Source: Arthrobacter celericrescens (lineage in GTDB: Bacteria > Actinomycetota > Actinomycetes > Actinomycetales > Micrococcaceae). From it: a stretch of 64,000 bases of DNA. Of this stretch, positions 8,735 through 17,827 are shown one piece after another; position 1 is the stretch's first letter, and every line of letters starts with the position of its first letter. Position numbers and translations under genes: made by a program. The notes below the pieces were generated by a model that was given only the letters and a program-made list of their open reading frames with translations, did not search any database and was not told the DNA's origin. The stretch covers positions 62,001 to 126,000 of the forward strand of contig NZ_QYLP01000014.1 of assembly GCF_003614925.1 (NCBI RefSeq), in the 5' to 3' direction.

Positions 8735-9484
8735 CTATTGGGCGGTATAGCCGCCGTCGATAAGGAGGTCTGCGCCGGTGACGTAGCTGGCTTCGTCGCT
8801 GGCCAGGTACAGGACGCCATAGCTCACTTCGATGGGCTGGGCGGCACGCTTCATGGGTGTCGCATCGCTGAACTCGCGGTTGGATTCTTCGCCTTCCTCG
8901 AGCGCCATGGGCGTCATCACGAGTCCGGGAGAGACTGAATTGACCCTGACTCCGCGGTGCGCATACTCCATTGCGGCCGCTCGCGTCATCATTTTCACTG
9001 CGCCCTTCGATGCCTGGTACGAGAACCCGCCAGGGTTCCCGACGGTTCCATTGATCGAGCACGTGTTGACGATCGCACCCCCTCCGCTTCGCTCGATAGC
9101 GGGTGCGCCGTGCTTAAGACCGAGGAAAACACCCTGTTGATTGATCGCTGTCGTCTTCGACCAGCCGTCCAGGCCTTCCTCCGCGACGGACTTCATCGTC
9201 CCGACGATCCCGGCGTTGTTGATGAGGATGTCGACGCGGCCCCAGCGCTCTTCGGCTGTTGAGATCACTGACTCCCACTCCTGCTCTGAAGCGACATTCA
9301 GGTGCATGTAGTGCACGTCAAAACCGGAGTCCCGCAGATCCCGGGCTACGGCTTCGCCCCTTTCATCGAGCATGTCGGTGACAAGAACAGACGCGCCCTC
9401 CTGAGCGAAAAGCCGGGCGTGGGACTCGCCTTGTCCCCTTGCACCGCCGGTGATGATCGTTACCTTGCCCTGCACACGGCCCAT
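8735..9484 (-). CDS. SDR family oxidoreductase (glucose 1-dehydrogenase-like)
   Basis: A 249-residue classical short-chain dehydrogenase. The NAD motif is TGGARGQG near residue 12, followed by NNAGIVG, the catalytic tyrosine-lysine in SYQASKGAVK, and the C-terminal YVTGADLLIDGGYTAQ. It interconverts an alcohol and a ketone. An AGGAGAG site precedes the ATG at 9484. It is first in a two-gene minus-strand unit with the FAD monooxygenase and divergent from another SDR at 9668. The intergenic region holds two degenerate copies of the local palindromic box. The substrate is unknown. Confidence 0.9.
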   Translation of the reverse strand: MGRVQGKVTIITGGARGQGESHARLFAQEGASVLVTDMLDERGEAVARDLRDSGFDVHYMHLNVASEQEWESVISTAEERWGRVDILINNAGIVGTMKSVAEEGLDGWSKTTAINQQGVFLGLKHGAPAIERSGGGAIVNTCSINGTVGNPGGFSYQASKGAVKMMTRAAAMEYAHRGVRVNSVSPGLVMTPMALEEGEESNREFSDATPMKRAAQPIEVSYGVLYLASDEASYVTGADLLIDGGYTAQ

Positions 9485-9567
9485 GATTCTCTCCTTAGTG
9501 ATCCTGGGTTGCTGCTGAAATGCGTCTCACGCTGTGGAAGAGGCTACTGAGCGCATCCCGCCGGATT

Positions 9568-9584
9568 TGTGCCAGAAAGGTACA
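9568..9584. promoter_or_regulatory. Degenerate palindromic box TGTGCCA-GAA-AGGTACA
   Basis: 11 of 14 arm positions match TGTCYCA-N3-TGRGACA. It lies 84 bp upstream of the SDR start at 9668, the same spacing as the better boxes. A second, weaker match is CGTCTCA-CGC-TGTGGAA at 9523-9539, next to the divergent SDR start. Confidence 0.35.
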
Positions 9585-9667
9585 TTTTTGGTCCCTTGCT
9601 GCGGGCCAACATGGGCGGACAACGTGTGGCACTGGGTTGCGCGTAGTCGAAAGGCAAGGGTCCGGGT

Positions 9668-10408
9668 ATGAGGCTCGAAGGAAAGACGGCAATCGTCACT
9701 GGGGCGGCATCAGGCCAAGGACTGGCAACCGTGCGGGCGCTTGTGAAACACGGGGCTAACGTCATGGCGGCGGATATCGACGCCGCCGGCCTGGAAGAGC
9801 TGGCGAAGGAAAACGTTCGCATTGCGATCCAGCGCTGCGATGTCAGCAAGCCCGCAGATGTCGAGCGGCTCGTAGATGCAGCGGAGAAGCGGTTCGGGGC
9901 GGTCCACGCGATGCTCAACTGCGCCGGCTTCCTTCGCGCCGCGTCTGTACTGGAGACGACGGAGGACCTGCTGGATCGGATCGTTGACATCAATTTGAAG
10001 GGCGTGTTCTACGGCTGCAAGTACGTCATTCCTGCTTTGCAGCGGGCCGGCGGCGGCTCGATCGTCAACTGGGGGTCGGTGAACTCCATGGTTGCTGAAC
10101 CGGGTATTGCGGCGTACTCGGCGTCGAAAGGTGCCGTCTTGATGATCACAAAGTCCGTCGCCGTGGAATACGCCAAGGACAACATCAGGGCGAATTGTCT
10201 CTGTCCGGGAGGTGTGCGCACCCCGATGGTTGCAAGTTTCTTTGACGACGACTTCCTCAATGACGAGCAGGCGCAGCGCGCCTACCAGCCCCTTGGCCTG
10301 ATCGTCCCGGAGGAGGTGGCCGACGTCGCGGTCTTCCTCGTCTCTGATGACTCCCGCAAGATGACCGGGTCCGCTGTCTTGGTGGACGCCGGCTACACGG
10401 CCATCTGA
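9668..10408 (+). CDS. SDR family oxidoreductase
   Basis: A 246-residue short-chain dehydrogenase with TGAASGQG near the N-terminus, LNCAG in place of the usual NNAG, YSASKGAV carrying the catalytic tyrosine and lysine, and the C-terminal MTGSAVLVDAGYTAI. It is divergent from the SDR/monooxygenase unit and followed by an aldehyde dehydrogenase gene 108 bp downstream, after a perfect palindromic box. It probably oxidises an alcohol whose product feeds that aldehyde dehydrogenase or the neighbouring monooxygenase. The ribosome site is weak; the ATG is placed by homology of the N-terminus. Confidence 0.88.
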   Translation: MRLEGKTAIVTGAASGQGLATVRALVKHGANVMAADIDAAGLEELAKENVRIAIQRCDVSKPADVERLVDAAEKRFGAVHAMLNCAGFLRAASVLETTEDLLDRIVDINLKGVFYGCKYVIPALQRAGGGSIVNWGSVNSMVAEPGIAAYSASKGAVLMITKSVAVEYAKDNIRANCLCPGGVRTPMVASFFDDDFLNDEQAQRAYQPLGLIVPEEVADVAVFLVSDDSRKMTGSAVLVDAGYTAI

Positions 10409-10414
10409 GGCAGA

Positions 10415-10431
10415 TGTCCCAGCCTGGGACA
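10415..10431. promoter_or_regulatory. Perfect palindromic box TGTCCCA-GCC-TGGGACA
   Basis: A perfect 7-3-7 inverted repeat, 86 bp upstream of the aldehyde dehydrogenase ATG. A -10-like TAATCT at 10453-10458 would place the box centre near -42, a typical position for an activator contacting RNA polymerase. The best example of the local regulon motif. Confidence 0.75.
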
Positions 10432-10516
10432 GTCGCGAGCGGGGGCGGTGCGTAATCTCGACAGAACCCACCGCCGGACTTGGCGGAAATTTGATCTACA
10501 AAGGAGTTTCTTGGCG

Positions 10517-12046
10517 ATGGCCATTGACGCGCAGCAAGCTTTCGCGGCTCGGGTGACAGAGCAACGGCGGTCACCCCACACAACCGTTCCCCATGTCATC
10601 GCAGGCCGAACGTACTTCGACGGGCCGGCCATCCAGCGGGAGGATCCCAGCAACCCGAACCTGATCATCAGCGCATGCCACGATGCGCCGGCAGCTCTGG
10701 TCGAGCAGGCCGTGGCGGCGAGCCGGGAAGCCCAGCGCGAATGGTCGCGCGTTCCCCTCATTGAGCGCATCGAACGCGTGCGCCGTGCAATTCCGTTTAT
10801 CCAGGAGCACCTCGACCAATGGGCTGTCCGCGTTGCACTTGAGATCGGGAAGCCATACGCCGGTGCCTTGGCAGAGAGCGCCGAGGTGCTCGAAATTGTC
10901 CGTCATTACACCGACTACGCTTCGGCTCCGGGCGCGTTCGACGATGAACGGACAGAGGACCCGGCTGGACTGGCCAACGATTCCGTTCTTCGGCCGTATG
11001 GTGTGTTCGGCGTCATCACGCCTTTCAATTACCCGATCGTCCAGGCAGCGGGCCCGACAATTGCTGCCCTGATTGCCGGCAACGGCGTGGTTGTGAAGAC
11101 TGCCCATGATGGACCTTGGTCCGGTCACGCGGTTTATGAACTCTGCGAGGCAATGGGGCTCCCGGTGGGACTGGTCAACGTGATCCACGGCGCCGACGAG
11201 CCCGGCCGTGCCCTCGTCGCGTCCAAGATCGACGGGGTGGCCTTCACCGGTTCGGTCGCCGTCGGCAAGTCCATCGTCCGAGATTTTGCTACGGGCCCGT
11301 ACCCCCGCCCCGTGATAGCCGAGATGGGCGGAAAGAACCCGGTCATCGTGACGGACACAGCCGATCTCGAGCAGGCTGCTGAAGGGATCGTGTTCTCAGC
11401 CTTCGACCTCGGTGGACAGAAATGCAGCGCGCTCTCACGGGTACTGGTCACACCAGGGGCCCACGACCGGCTGGTTGAACTCGTCGAGGAGCGAGTGAAG
11501 GTCTTGAGGTCCGGTGACCCTACAGACGCCGGGGTCTTCGCGGGTCCCGTCATCTCGGCCGATGCAGTGGAGCGTTACACGTCTCTGATTTCCGCGGCGA
11601 GGACGGCAGGCTTCCAGATTGAAACCGGGAAGACCCAGGAGAGCGGTTACTTCGTCCCGGCTGCGGTTATTTCCGGTGTGCCCGCAACCCACGAGCTTGC
11701 AACGACGGAACATTTCCTGCCGTTCCTTACGATCAGCGAAGTACCGACGTTTGAAGCGGCACTCACAGCGGCGAACGACACTGATATGGGCCTGACCGCC
11801 GGAATCTATACCGGCGACGTCGAAGAGGCGCGGGAGTTCCTTGAGGGTGTCGAGGCCGGCTGCGTGGATGTGAATGTCCCAGGCCATGCAACCACAGGAT
11901 GGTGGCCTGGTCCCCAGACATTCGGTGGATGGAAAGCCAGCGGCACAACAGGCAAGCAAACGCTGGGGAAGTGGTACTTCCAGCTGTTCGGACGGCAACA
12001 GGCACGGAAGCTTCCGGCCGAGCTGGAACACCTGTTGCGGTACTAG
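10517..12046 (+). CDS. Aldehyde dehydrogenase family protein
   Basis: A 509-residue NAD(P)-dependent aldehyde dehydrogenase. Visible motifs are VITPFNYPIVQ, AEMGGKNP (general base glutamate) and LGGQKCSALSR (catalytic cysteine). The overall pattern is nearer the 1-pyrroline-5-carboxylate or long-chain semialdehyde branch than GabD. The ATG at 10517 follows AAAGGAG by about 10 bases; an earlier in-frame start lacks a site. A perfect palindromic box is 86 bp upstream, and the regulator gene starts 33 bp downstream, probably in the same transcript. It likely oxidises an aldehyde intermediate. The substrate is unresolved. Confidence 0.88.
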   Translation: MAIDAQQAFAARVTEQRRSPHTTVPHVIAGRTYFDGPAIQREDPSNPNLIISACHDAPAALVEQAVAASREAQREWSRVPLIERIERVRRAIPFIQEHLDQWAVRVALEIGKPYAGALAESAEVLEIVRHYTDYASAPGAFDDERTEDPAGLANDSVLRPYGVFGVITPFNYPIVQAAGPTIAALIAGNGVVVKTAHDGPWSGHAVYELCEAMGLPVGLVNVIHGADEPGRALVASKIDGVAFTGSVAVGKSIVRDFATGPYPRPVIAEMGGKNPVIVTDTADLEQAAEGIVFSAFDLGGQKCSALSRVLVTPGAHDRLVELVEERVKVLRSGDPTDAGVFAGPVISADAVERYTSLISAARTAGFQIETGKTQESGYFVPAAVISGVPATHELATTEHFLPFLTISEVPTFEAALTAANDTDMGLTAGIYTGDVEEAREFLEGVEAGCVDVNVPGHATTGWWPGPQTFGGWKASGTTGKQTLGKWYFQLFGRQQARKLPAELEHLLRY

Positions 12047-12079
12047 CATGCCCTCGAGATCCAGAAAGTAGGCCGTGAG

Positions 12080-13900
12080 ATGTCTTCTACCGATGCTCTG
12101 CGTTTCAACCATGGCCAAGTGCCTCGGGTGGGAGAGAGACCGAACTCAGAGATCCAGTCACTCAGGGAACGGTATCTGGCCGAACCGGAGATGACCGACC
12201 TGAGCAGCCTACGCCCGGTGATCTCCAGGTCATGGCAGCGAAGCCTCGCCTGCAACGTCACCACTGCCGCCACCTTTCTCCAGACTTCGGAAGCGCGGGC
12301 AGACGAGCAACTGCTGATCGCCGCCGAGCCTGTCCTCACGGAGCTTGAACGCCTCTGCAGCGAAGCCGGCGGGACCGTCGTCCTTACGGATGCGGAAGGC
12401 ACGCTTACCGTGTTCCGAGGGAACACGGTGGAGCGGCGTAAGGCGGAAAGGGCATTTCCTCTCCTTGGAGCGCGGATGGGGGAAGACCTCATCGGCACCA
12501 ACTCCGACGGAACTGTGCTCGAAGAAGGCGAAGCTGTACAAGTCTGGGGCGCCGAGCACTTCAACGAGGCGCTGCAGAGCAGCTATTGCACATCAGTGCC
12601 CATCCGGGATCCGATTCGGAGGTCGGTGCGCGGTGTGCTGGGGCTGATGCTTCCGGAGCGACTTGCGCGGGACACGGATCCTCGCTCGGTGTTGTTAACC
12701 GTGAACGGCGCAGCGGCCGATATCACCAGGAGACTGGCGGAACGGCTCGCTGCGCGGGAGCAGGCACTTATGTCGGAGTACCTGCGGGAGGTGCGAAAAC
12801 GCGGCGCAGACGCGGTGGTCGCAATGGATGACCGCACCACTATCGCAAGCAGAGGCGCCTTGAGCATGCTCGACCAGAGTGACTTCGCCGTTCTCGCTGC
12901 GTTTGCCCGTGAAGTCGGCCAGGGAGGCGGATCAAGTCAGCACCGTCTGAGCGTAAGCGCCGGCCGTGAGGTACGTCTGCATGTTCGGCCGATGGACCTC
13001 ACTGCCGGAGCTGCCGTCATGCGTGTGCAAGTTCAATCCGAATCCAACCGACCTGGACGGGCCCCGGGGGACAGTGACGCCGCGGCCCAGTTCGAAGGCA
13101 TCGTCGGAACGAGCCGGTCACTCAGACGTGCGCTCGACGCCGCTGGCGCCGCCGTGAGTCGTCGAATGCCGGCGTACATCGTCGGCGAACAAGGCAGCGG
13201 AAAGCGAACGCTCGCCGAGGCCATGGCCGCACGGCTATCGGAGGCGACCAGACTCTTTGATTTCTCCCAACGGTCCGGCCATGAGCCCACTGTCGAGGAC
13301 ATCGACTCAGCCCTTGAGCAGGGGGCAGCAGTCGTTCTGCATCGCGTTGATCGCTGCAGCCTGAACCTCAAAGACGATCTCGCAGCGCTCCTGCACGTCT
13401 TGGAGCAGCCCCAGCTCATTTTGACGGCCCGGGTCATCAGCGACGACCTTCTGCCGGTCCTCTCAGCGCTTCGCGGCATCGAAGTGGTAATGCCTCCTCT
13501 CCGCGACAGGCGCGAAGACGTTATTGCGTTGGCTTCGCACCTTCTCAAGAACGCCCTGGGGCGGGACGTTCGGCTATCCCCGAAGCTGCGCGATGCTCTT
13601 ATCGGTGCGGACTGGCCCGGTAACGTCCGGCAGCTCCGGGAACTCGTTGAATCTGCCGCATCAAGATCCCTCAGCGGTGAGCTGCACCTTGCCGATCTCA
13701 CTGCTGCCCAGCTCCGCGGACTCGGTACTGTCCAGCTCACGCGTCTCGAAGAAGCAGAGCTTCAACAAATCCGCGCGGCCCTCGCCGAGGCGGGGTGGAA
13801 CCGCGTTCGGGCTGCGACGCTTCTCGGCATCGGGCGATCCACGCTGTATCGAAAGATCGAAGCCTACGAAGCAAAAGGTTTCAACCTGGAACTCGGATGA
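12080..13900 (+). CDS. AcoR-like Fis-family transcriptional regulator (GAF, degenerate AAA, HTH)
   Basis: A 606-residue regulator. The N-terminal half (about 70-220) is a GAF-type sensor with GEDLIGTNSDGTVLEE. The central region resembles a sigma-54 activator ATPase but is reduced: Walker A-like GEQGSGKRT near 367, no GAFTGA loop, and no DE Walker B (VVLHRVDRC instead). PPLRDRREDV and WPGNVRQLRE (about 512) remain. A Fis-type HTH (RAATLLGIGRSTLYRK) ends the protein. Missing GAFTGA fits actinobacteria, which lack sigma-54, so it presumably works with a sigma-70-type polymerase. It lies among catabolic genes carrying a shared 17-bp palindrome and is the natural candidate to bind it. Confidence 0.88.
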   Translation: MSSTDALRFNHGQVPRVGERPNSEIQSLRERYLAEPEMTDLSSLRPVISRSWQRSLACNVTTAATFLQTSEARADEQLLIAAEPVLTELERLCSEAGGTVVLTDAEGTLTVFRGNTVERRKAERAFPLLGARMGEDLIGTNSDGTVLEEGEAVQVWGAEHFNEALQSSYCTSVPIRDPIRRSVRGVLGLMLPERLARDTDPRSVLLTVNGAAADITRRLAERLAAREQALMSEYLREVRKRGADAVVAMDDRTTIASRGALSMLDQSDFAVLAAFAREVGQGGGSSQHRLSVSAGREVRLHVRPMDLTAGAAVMRVQVQSESNRPGRAPGDSDAAAQFEGIVGTSRSLRRALDAAGAAVSRRMPAYIVGEQGSGKRTLAEAMAARLSEATRLFDFSQRSGHEPTVEDIDSALEQGAAVVLHRVDRCSLNLKDDLAALLHVLEQPQLILTARVISDDLLPVLSALRGIEVVMPPLRDRREDVIALASHLLKNALGRDVRLSPKLRDALIGADWPGNVRQLRELVESAASRSLSGELHLADLTAAQLRGLGTVQLTRLEEAELQQIRAALAEAGWNRVRAATLLGIGRSTLYRKIEAYEAKGFNLELG

Positions 13901-14089
13901 GCTCTCCGGACGAGATGTGCATCAGGTTGACACAGTTTCGGTGAACGGCCGATACGAAAATCAAGAAACTGACGGGAAAGTCGGGTCGAGGCAACCTGTT
14001 CCGGCTCCCGCGCAGTGCGGCCAGCCGGTCCGCATCCACCCGACACAGTGACAGTCAACGAAGACGTCACTCTTCCGAGGAGAACTACA

Positions 14090-15562
14090 TTGAAACAAGA
14101 ACTCCACATCCAGCGCCCTGTCGCGGATGACTCCGAAGACAATGAACCCCGCTCGTCCACCTACCAACTGAGAGGTCGGATGGGGACCACGGGGCTCCTC
14201 TTCACGGTGCTGGCTTTTACCGCTCCATTGGGCGTCGTCTTCGGCTTTGTCTCAGTGAACATTTCGTTTGGAATCGGCGTGCCGATCGCCTTCGTGGCCG
14301 TAGCCATTCTGATGGCTCTCTTCGCGATGGGGTTCACGGGAATGACGAAAGCAATCCCGCGCCCGGGCGCGTTCTACACCTACATCCGGGAAGGACTGGG
14401 CCGCCCCGTCGGCCTGGGTGGATCATTCCTCGCTCTGGTCACCTACGGATTCAACGTCACCTCCTGCATCGTCGTATCGGGCATCGCCGTGAACAACCTG
14501 CTAGGTGCCTTTCTTCCGGAGGTAGCCACTCCGTGGTGGCTTTGGAGCATGGTGATGTTCGCCATTGCCTGGGTGCTTAGCTACTTCAATGTGGAGTTGT
14601 CCGCCAAAGTTCTCTCCGTCATCCTCGCCGTCGAAGTTCTGTCCGTGGCGATCTTTGACGCCGTGATCATCGCTAACGGAGGTCCCGAAGGCCCTTCATT
14701 CGAGCCGTGGAACCCCGCGAACCTCTTCACTCCCACCATCGGTGTCCTGCTGCTGTTCAGCATTGGGGTCTTCAACGGTTTCGAGGCGACTGCCATCTAC
14801 CGCGACGAAGTCAAGAAGCCGAGTATCACCATCCCTCGAGCGACCTTCCTTGCGGTGGCTTTCCTTGGGATCTTCTACGCGATCTCTGCCTTTGCCCTGA
14901 TCCTGTCGGCGGGAACGTCGAATGCTGTTGCGGTGGCACAGGCTGATCCAACGGCAATGATGCCGGATGCGCTCCTGCGGTACTTCGGCGCTTTCGCAAA
15001 CCAGGTCATTGCCATTCTGCTGGTAACCAGCTTTTTCGCCTCGGGGCTCTCACTCCAGAACATCCTGTCCCGCTACACGCACTCACTGGCAGTCGATGGG
15101 ATCTTCCCCCGAGCGATTGCAAAGGTCCATTCGAAGCATGGGTCGCCCCACCGTGCAGCGGTGACTGTGGGCGCTGTCCTTCTCCTGGTGCTGGTTGTAC
15201 TCGTTCTCTCGGGTGGCGAGGAGAACGCGCTGTACGCAGCAGCTGCAGGTGTTGCGTTCTACGGAATGCTGCTTCTGCTGTGCCTGACGGCGGTGGCCGT
15301 CATTGTCTATTTCCGTCGAAACAAGTCCGGCATGTCCTTCTGGCGAACCCTCATCGCCCCCATCGTCGCTCTCGTCGGGATCGGTTTCGCGCTGCTGACG
15401 GCGTCATTGAACATGGGCCTGCTCGTGGTTGGTGACCCGCTCCTGCTCACGGTGCTGCTTCTCATCCCGTACGCATCGATCGTCGCAGGGATCGTGACGG
15501 CGTTGGTGCTTCGGCGCCGAAATGCCGACACCTACAAACGCATCGGCCGCGCCGTCGATTGA
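14090..15562 (+). CDS. APC family permease (amino acid/polyamine type)
   Basis: A 490-residue membrane protein with about 12 hydrophobic segments and the APC signature FEATAIYRDEVKKP followed by TIPRAT. The start is placed at TTG 14090, since GAGGAGA at 14077-14083 sits just upstream; an ATG at 14015 would add an uncharacteristic N-terminus. It follows the regulator by 189 bp and ends at a bidirectional terminator. APC carriers import amino acids, amines or related zwitterions by proton or exchange coupling. It is the first of three paralogous APC genes here, all in catabolic context. The substrate is unknown. Confidence 0.88.
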   Translation: MKQELHIQRPVADDSEDNEPRSSTYQLRGRMGTTGLLFTVLAFTAPLGVVFGFVSVNISFGIGVPIAFVAVAILMALFAMGFTGMTKAIPRPGAFYTYIREGLGRPVGLGGSFLALVTYGFNVTSCIVVSGIAVNNLLGAFLPEVATPWWLWSMVMFAIAWVLSYFNVELSAKVLSVILAVEVLSVAIFDAVIIANGGPEGPSFEPWNPANLFTPTIGVLLLFSIGVFNGFEATAIYRDEVKKPSITIPRATFLAVAFLGIFYAISAFALILSAGTSNAVAVAQADPTAMMPDALLRYFGAFANQVIAILLVTSFFASGLSLQNILSRYTHSLAVDGIFPRAIAKVHSKHGSPHRAAVTVGAVLLLVLVVLVLSGGEENALYAAAAGVAFYGMLLLLCLTAVAVIVYFRRNKSGMSFWRTLIAPIVALVGIGFALLTASLNMGLLVVGDPLLLTVLLLIPYASIVAGIVTALVLRRRNADTYKRIGRAVD

Positions 15563-15571
15563 GAATGCAAG

Positions 15572-15604
15572 AAGGAGGCCGGATCTGAGTGATCCGGCCT
15601 CCTT
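15572..15604. terminator. Bidirectional terminator
   Basis: AAGGAGGCCGGATC (15572-15585) pairs perfectly with GATCCGGCCTCCTT (15591-15604) around the loop TGAGT. It serves the APC permease (+) and the convergent Gfo/Idh gene (-), and is almost the same stem as at 6804-6834. Confidence 0.88.
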
Positions 15605-15633
15605 CGTCATGTGTTGCGGTGGTGCCGCCGCGG

Positions 15634-16818
15634 TTACGCCTGGTACGTCGTGTTCCCGGAGACCTCGGGGATCTCCACCCAGGCGCCGGACTCGGCGCTG
15701 CGCAGGGAGGCGTCCACCAATTCGGACGCCGACCAGCCATCCGCCGCGGACGGTCCGATCTGCCTTCCTTCGGCAACAGAGCGGAGGAACAGTGCTGCCT
15801 CGATCGTCTTCAGGTCGTTGAAGCCGATCCCGGGACCGGGACCGGGCTGGAAGCGTCCGAATTCCCCGAACGACGGGGGAGTCATGATGGTGCGGTAGCC
15901 GCTGCGGTCCGTGGCGACTTCGAGTTGGTTCATGCGTTCGAAGTTCCAGCGCAAGGACCCCTCGCTGCCGTAGACCTCCACGATGTATTCGGCGTGCGGG
16001 CCGATGGCAACGCGGGTGGTCTCGAACATGCCGATCGCGCCGCCCTCAAACCGGGCGAGCATGGCTGTGTAGTCTTCGTTCTCCACCTCGCGGGTGACGT
16101 CGGATGCCTCACCCGTGTTGAAGGAGTTGGACGAGTTGCCCGCGGGGAGGGGGCGGTCCTTGATGAACGTTTCGGTGACGGCGTTGACCGAGGAGATCCG
16201 GCCCACCAGGAACTGTGCCAGGTCGAATCCGTGGCTGAGGATATCGCCGAGCACGCCGGATCCTGCGCGGGCCTGCTCGTAGCGCCAGGTGAAGACCTGG
16301 TTCGGATCCGATGCGTAGCTGGTCAGCAGGCGGATCTGCACGTTCGTGATGCGGCCAAGTGCCCCGGAACGGATGAGGCGGCGGGCCTCGGCGATGGCGG
16401 GAGCGTGGCGGTAGTTGAAGCCCACCGAGGTAATCAGTCCGGCGGTTTCGGCGCCCTGCGCGATCTCACGGGATTCCCGGGCGCTGCGCCCCATGGGCTT
16501 CTCGATCCAGAAGTGCTTGCCGGCTTCGATGGTGGCCAGGGCGATTTCGTGATGGAGGAAGTTGGGGGAACAGATGGAGACGACGTCCACGTCAGGGTTT
16601 TCCAGGACTTTGCGGTAGTCGGTGGCGGTTTCCTTGTAACCGAGCGCGTCTTCTGCGTGGTGGCGGCCGGCATCGTCAGGATCTGCGGCGATCACCAGCT
16701 CGGGGTGCTGCGGCAGTTCCGGGAAGAACTGCTTGGTGGCGAGGTAGGCGCGCGAATGCAGCCTCCCCATCCACCCGACCGAGATAAGGCCTACGCCAAT
16801 GCGGTTTTGGTGTTCCAC
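15634..16818 (-). CDS. Gfo/Idh/MocA family oxidoreductase
   Basis: A 394-residue dehydrogenase: N-terminal Rossmann motif GLISVGWMGRLHSRAY, family lysine in IEKPMGRSA, GFNYRHAPA, and the C-terminal domain motif GDILSHGFDLAQF, which resembles the IolX/IolW and related branches. The start is set at GTG 16818 because TAAGGAG lies 7 bases before it; an upstream GTG overlaps that site. It is divergent from an SDR at 17010, and a perfect palindromic box lies between them 100 bp from this start. It probably oxidises a ring or chain hydroxyl of the catabolic substrate. Confidence 0.88.
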   Translation of the reverse strand: MEHQNRIGVGLISVGWMGRLHSRAYLATKQFFPELPQHPELVIAADPDDAGRHHAEDALGYKETATDYRKVLENPDVDVVSICSPNFLHHEIALATIEAGKHFWIEKPMGRSARESREIAQGAETAGLITSVGFNYRHAPAIAEARRLIRSGALGRITNVQIRLLTSYASDPNQVFTWRYEQARAGSGVLGDILSHGFDLAQFLVGRISSVNAVTETFIKDRPLPAGNSSNSFNTGEASDVTREVENEDYTAMLARFEGGAIGMFETTRVAIGPHAEYIVEVYGSEGSLRWNFERMNQLEVATDRSGYRTIMTPPSFGEFGRFQPGPGPGIGFNDLKTIEAALFLRSVAEGRQIGPSAADGWSASELVDASLRSAESGAWVEIPEVSGNTTYQA

Positions 16819-16917
16819 GAGCACTCCTTAGTCTTCTACCGCTCTCCGGCGGTGTTGTGCCGCGGACCGGACGGCGGCATCTGTTGATCAGCCTAAGAAC
16901 GCGGGCCGTGTGCGCTG

Positions 16918-16934
16918 TGTCTCAATCTGAGACA
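16918..16934. promoter_or_regulatory. Perfect palindromic box TGTCTCA-ATC-TGAGACA
   Basis: A perfect 7-3-7 palindrome in the divergent region between the Gfo/Idh (-) and SDR (+) genes, 76 bp upstream of the SDR ATG. TGTTCTAGT at about 16954-16962 is a possible -10 region, placing the box near -40. Confidence 0.72.
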
Positions 16935-17009
16935 TCCGAAAGCTCCGCCGCACTGTTCTAGTGGAACGTGACAGCCGGCCACCCCGAGTCCGAAGGAGCT
17001 CCGTCGACG

Positions 17010-17777
17010 ATGATGGACCGCATTCACACGATCCCCCGGGAACAAGCGAGAGTCCTGGTCACGGGGGCTACCTCCGGCGTCGGAGAGGCCACGGCGAAGC
17101 TGTTCGCGAGCAGGGGTGCCAAAGTGGCGCTGCTGGGACGACGCCGCGAGGAACTGCGGCGCGTCGCAGGGGAGATCGACGGCGGCGCGCACACCGTGAT
17201 TGCCGACGTCGCCGATGCAGAATCCGCAGTCAACGGCGTCCGGGCGGCAATCCACGTGCTTGGCGGCATCGATGTCGTGGTGAACGCGGCCGGCGTCGCT
17301 GGATTTGCGGCACTGGAGGAAATCAACGAGCGCCGTTGGCGCGAGGTGCTGGACACCAACCTCTCCGGCACCTTCTTTGTTTCCCGCGAAGCCGGTCTCC
17401 ACATGCGCAGCTCGGGCGGGGGAGCGATCGTCAATGTGGCCTCCGACCTCGCCTCGATGGGCGTTCCGGGGCTTGCGCCTTACTGCGCTTCCAAAGCAGG
17501 TGTCGTCGGACTCACCAGGGCCCTTGCCCTGGAGTTGGCTCCCGACGTCCGCGTCAACGTCGTCTGCCCGGGACCGATCGACACGCCGATGCTGCGGGCA
17601 GGTTTGGCCGCCGAGGAAGACCCGCTTGAGGCGCTGCGGCTCAAAGAGAGCACGGTGCCGCTGAACAGGCTCGCCGATCCCCGCGAAGTGGCCGCGGCCA
17701 TCTACTTCCTGGCGGTTGACGGCACTTTTGCCACCGGAACCAGCATGGCGTTCGACGGCGGCACAACAGCTGCCTGA
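17010..17777 (+). CDS. SDR family oxidoreductase
   Basis: A 255-residue short-chain dehydrogenase: TGATSGVG near residue 20, VNAAGVAG, YCASKAGVVG with catalytic tyrosine and lysine, and C-terminal ATGTSMAFDGGTTAA. The ATG at 17010 follows AAGGAG (16993-16998). It is first gene of a plus-strand run with the IlvD/Edd dehydratase (50 bp on) and D-2-hydroxyacid dehydrogenase. This suggests sequential oxidation, dehydration and reduction or oxidation of a sugar-acid-like intermediate. Its promoter region carries the perfect palindromic box. Confidence 0.9.
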   Translation: MMDRIHTIPREQARVLVTGATSGVGEATAKLFASRGAKVALLGRRREELRRVAGEIDGGAHTVIADVADAESAVNGVRAAIHVLGGIDVVVNAAGVAGFAALEEINERRWREVLDTNLSGTFFVSREAGLHMRSSGGGAIVNVASDLASMGVPGLAPYCASKAGVVGLTRALALELAPDVRVNVVCPGPIDTPMLRAGLAAEEDPLEALRLKESTVPLNRLADPREVAAAIYFLAVDGTFATGTSMAFDGGTTAA

Positions 17778-17827
17778 TTGCCGCTCCAAATACCTGTCAA
17801 GACACAAGCCAAGGAGCTTTGAAGGAT

